Shown piece after piece: positions 60,950 to 64,000 of a stretch of 64,000 nucleotides of DNA (positions are counted from its first letter, which is position 1; the number at the start of each line of letters is the position of its first letter). A model generated the notes under the pieces. That model was not told where the DNA came from, made no database searches, and worked only from the letters and a program-made list of their open reading frames with translations. The DNA is from Streptomyces himalayensis subsp. himalayensis (GTDB taxonomy: Bacteria; Actinomycetota; Actinomycetes; Streptomycetales; Streptomycetaceae). The DNA lies in NCBI RefSeq assembly GCF_013778455.1, contig NZ_JACEHE010000005.1:186001-250000 (forward strand), read 5' to 3'. The translations under genes and the position numbers were made by a program.

Positions 60950-61964
<1,015 letters not shown>

Positions 61965-62081
61965 ACTGACGACCACGGACACGCCACGGAACGCTGGCCC
62001 CGGACGGGACTCCCGACGGGCCGCCCGGCTTTCGACGGGCCACCCGAGGGGGATCCCCGAAGGGACGAGGAGGTCACTCCT

Positions 62082-62279
62082 ATGCGCGCAACTCAGGGCG
62101 ACCATCTGGTGGTGCACGGCAGGATCGTCGGCCAGCACGACAAGGTCGCGGAGATTGTCGAAGTACTGGGCGCGGACGGCAACCCGCCCTTCCGCGTCCG
62201 GTTCGAGGACGGGCACGAGGCCGTGATGTCGCCGGGCCCCGACTCCGTCGTACAGCACAAGGACCCGAAGCAGCAGTAA
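62082..62279 (+). CDS. DUF1918 domain protein
   Basis: A 65-residue protein consisting only of the DUF1918 beta-barrel-like domain: GDHLVVHGRIVGQHDKVAEIVEV, then PPFRVRFEDGHEAVMSPGPD. Such small proteins are common in actinobacteria; function unknown, possibly nucleic-acid or protein binding. ATG at 62082 with AGGAGG 8 bases upstream. Confidence 0.9.
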   Translation: MRATQGDHLVVHGRIVGQHDKVAEIVEVLGADGNPPFRVRFEDGHEAVMSPGPDSVVQHKDPKQQ

Positions 62280-62319
62280 CCAGGAGCGCTCGGCGCTGCG
62301 CGGAACCCGGGACGGTGGC

Positions 62320-63585
62320 TCAGCGCGGCGCCCGGGCCCGCACGGGGTAGTGGTCGCGGACGACGCGCGCCATGGCGCCGATCCTGTCCTCGGCCACTTC
62401 CTTCGCCGAGAAGAACACATGGCCGCGCAGCTCCGGGAAGGCGTTGCCGAACGTCAGGTGCCGGGAGAGTTCGGCCGGGTTCTGCCATGCCGCGGGCTGC
62501 GCCGGGTCGCCCGCCTTGTACAGGGCCTCCCCCGCGTACAGTCGCACGCCCGTTCCGCGTACCACGGCGGCCCACCACGGCAGGAGCTTCGCGTAGTCGG
62601 CCGCGGCGAAGCCGATGTGCCAGTACAGCTGCGGGCAGATGTAGTCGATCCAGCCGCCGCGCACCCACTTCCGGGTGTCGGCGTGCAGATCGTCGTAGGT
62701 CTGGATGCCCGCCCGGGTGTCCGACCCGAGCCGGTCGGTGCTGCGGTTGCGCCACACCCCGAACGGGCTGATCCCGAAGCGGACGCCCGGCCGGACCTGC
62801 TTGATCCGCGCCGCCATCTCGCGCACCAGCCGGTCGGTGTTGTCGCGCCGCCAAGCCGCACGGTTGGGAAAACCCGAGCCGTAGCGCCGGTACGCCGCGG
62901 CGTCGTCGAAGACCTGCCCGGCCACCGGATACGGGTAGAAGTAGTCGTCCCAGTGCACGGCGTCGACGGGATAGCGGCGTACGGCGTCGAGCATGGCGGT
63001 CTGTACGAAGTCCCGTACCTCGGGCAGCCCGGGGTTGTAGAAGAGCTTCCCGCCGTACTTCACGACCCAGCCGGGGTGCTGGCGCGCGGGATGCCTCGAG
63101 GACAGCCGGTCCAGGTCCGCGTGGTTCGCCACCCGGTAGGGGTTGAACCAGGCGTGCAGCTCGAGGCCGCGCCGGTGCGCCTCCGTGACGGCGGTGCCGA
63201 GCGGGTCCCAGCCGGGGTGCCTGCCCTGGACGCCGGTGAGGGACGAGGACCAGGGCTCGTACGGCGACGGCCAGAAAGCGTCCGCGGTGGGGCGCACCTG
63301 CATGATCACGGTGTTGAGGCGGCGGCTCACGGCCCTGTCGAGGTGCCTCAGCAGCTCCGTGCGCTGCTGGGCGGCGGTCAGGCCAGGGCGGGAGGGCCAG
63401 TCGCGGTTGGCGACGGTCGCCAGCCACATGCCGCGCATCTCGGTGACTGCCGCCGATGCGCCGGGGCCGCCGCCCGGTGTCGCCGCCGCGTCCGCCGCGG
63501 TCGCCGCCACGTCCCCCGCGGTCCCCAGACCCGTGAGAGCCACCGCGGCGCCGGTCGCGAATCCCCTGCGTGTCATACGTCGCAT
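62320..63585 (-). CDS. Exported GHL10-family glycoside-hydrolase-like protein
   Basis: A 421-residue exported protein with a Tat-type signal (TRRGFATGAAVALTGL, about 4-19). The barrel domain starts EMRGMWLATVANRDWPS, with AVHWDDYFYPYP (about 215-226) and ISPFGVWRN as landmarks of the DUF187/GHL10 family. The likely catalytic acid pair is DDY. It may act on cell-wall or extracellular glycans. ATG at 63585 with GAGGG upstream. Confidence 0.87.
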   Translation of the reverse strand: MRRMTRRGFATGAAVALTGLGTAGDVAATAADAAATPGGGPGASAAVTEMRGMWLATVANRDWPSRPGLTAAQQRTELLRHLDRAVSRRLNTVIMQVRPTADAFWPSPYEPWSSSLTGVQGRHPGWDPLGTAVTEAHRRGLELHAWFNPYRVANHADLDRLSSRHPARQHPGWVVKYGGKLFYNPGLPEVRDFVQTAMLDAVRRYPVDAVHWDDYFYPYPVAGQVFDDAAAYRRYGSGFPNRAAWRRDNTDRLVREMAARIKQVRPGVRFGISPFGVWRNRSTDRLGSDTRAGIQTYDDLHADTRKWVRGGWIDYICPQLYWHIGFAAADYAKLLPWWAAVVRGTGVRLYAGEALYKAGDPAQPAAWQNPAELSRHLTFGNAFPELRGHVFFSAKEVAEDRIGAMARVVRDHYPVRARAPR

Positions 63586-63749
63586 CTGCCCGCCCTCTGT
63601 GCAGTGTGTCGGCCGTATCGCCTGGTCCACCCGGCCGGGGTCGCGACCCCGGCCCGCCGGGCAGCGGCGGATCCGGAGTAACGTGCATGGCCGAGGCAGG
63701 CCCCAAAGTATGGAGGCGCTGCCGCCCGAAGATGAGCGAAAGGCACAAG

Positions 63750-64000
63750 GTGACGGACCCTATGGGGGATATTGCACGCGTCGGTGTGGTGGGCTGCGGC
63801 CAGATGGGGGCGGGCATCGCCGAGGTGTGCGCCCGCTCGGGGCTGGAAGTCAAGGTCGCGGAGACCACGGGCGAGGCCCTCGAGATCGGCCGCACCCGGC
63901 TGTACAACTCGCTCTCCAAGGCGGCCGAGCGCGGCAAGATCACCGAGGAGGAGCGGGACGCCACCCAGGCGCGGCTGAGCTTCACCACCGACCTCGGCGA
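63750..64000 (+). CDS. 3-hydroxybutyryl-CoA dehydrogenase, 5' part only
   Basis: The first 83 residues are visible; the gene runs off the window. RVGVVGCGQMGAGIAEVCARSGLEV is the NAD-binding Rossmann motif of 3-hydroxyacyl-CoA dehydrogenases, and the following helix TGEALEIGRTRLYNSL fits the FadB/Hbd family. It oxidises or forms 3-hydroxybutyryl-CoA in acetyl-CoA/butyryl-CoA metabolism. GTG at 63750 (AAAGG upstream) or an in-frame ATG at 63732. Confidence 0.88.
   Translation, partial: MTDPMGDIARVGVVGCGQMGAGIAEVCARSGLEVKVAETTGEALEIGRTRLYNSLSKAAERGKITEEERDATQARLSFTTDLG

Overview
The window is chromosomal DNA from a high-GC actinomycete, almost certainly a Streptomyces. Supporting signs are G/C at most third codon positions, many GTG/TTG starts, four-base ATGA/GTGA gene overlaps, Tat and lipoprotein signals, several probably leaderless genes, a compact argCJBDR operon, a bluB-cobT fusion and an iron box of the DmdR/IdeR type. 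No integrase, transposase, phage gene, rRNA, tRNA or CRISPR array was seen. Most genes look like conserved core genes.

Layout. 1-2.6 kb: a small membrane protein with a terminator, then a membrane-anchored Ser/Thr kinase. 2.7-11.8 kb: iron and ABC transport, with a lone FetB-like permease, a two-subunit ABC exporter with complementary defects in its ATPase halves, and an iron-box-controlled siderophore importer (ATPase, lipoprotein, fused double permease). 11.9-20.4 kb: an RNA methyltransferase and three corrin genes (cobA with a precorrin-2 dehydrogenase domain, bluB-cobT with a very long disordered N-terminus, cobL). 20.5-25.5 kb: a GNAT enzyme and a methionine importer operon metN-metI-metQ-metQ, preceded by a possible Cys/Met-rich leader peptide. 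25.7-31.4 kb: small membrane proteins, GNAT, sigma-like protein, GDPD, PlsC-type acyltransferase, HAD-like protein and aldo/keto reductase. 31.5-45.2 kb: arginine biosynthesis as argGH and argCJBDR with ARG-box-like operators; between them lie small hypotheticals, a regulator interrupted by an in-frame TGA, a GNAT enzyme and a BASS-family transporter. 45.4-52.8 kb: a P-loop protein, monomeric isocitrate dehydrogenase, a secreted GH51 arabinofuranosidase, a DUF6314 protein and an IclR regulator. 52.9-55.8 kb: an orphan lower meta-cleavage operon (hydratase, acylating acetaldehyde dehydrogenase, aldolase). 55.9-64 kb: a histidine-phosphatase-like protein without catalytic histidines, GNAT, TMEM175-like channel, secreted hydrolase, MocR regulator divergent from an EamA exporter, DUF1918, a secreted GHL10 protein and the start of a 3-hydroxyacyl-CoA dehydrogenase.

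How the genes work together. The arg genes cover five steps from N-acetylglutamate to N-acetylornithine and ornithine, plus the last two steps to arginine, with their repressor. The iron genes form one uptake unit. The cob genes cover early (siroheme/precorrin-2), middle (CobL) and late (lower-ligand) corrin steps. The clearest unexplained structure is a 160-bp inverted-repeat element present twice (31527-31686 and 51831-52030). It directly abuts or closely follows gene ends, and the second copy is interrupted by a short palindromic repeat. Its non-Watson-Crick pairs are all G-U on the + strand, which hints at a folded RNA.
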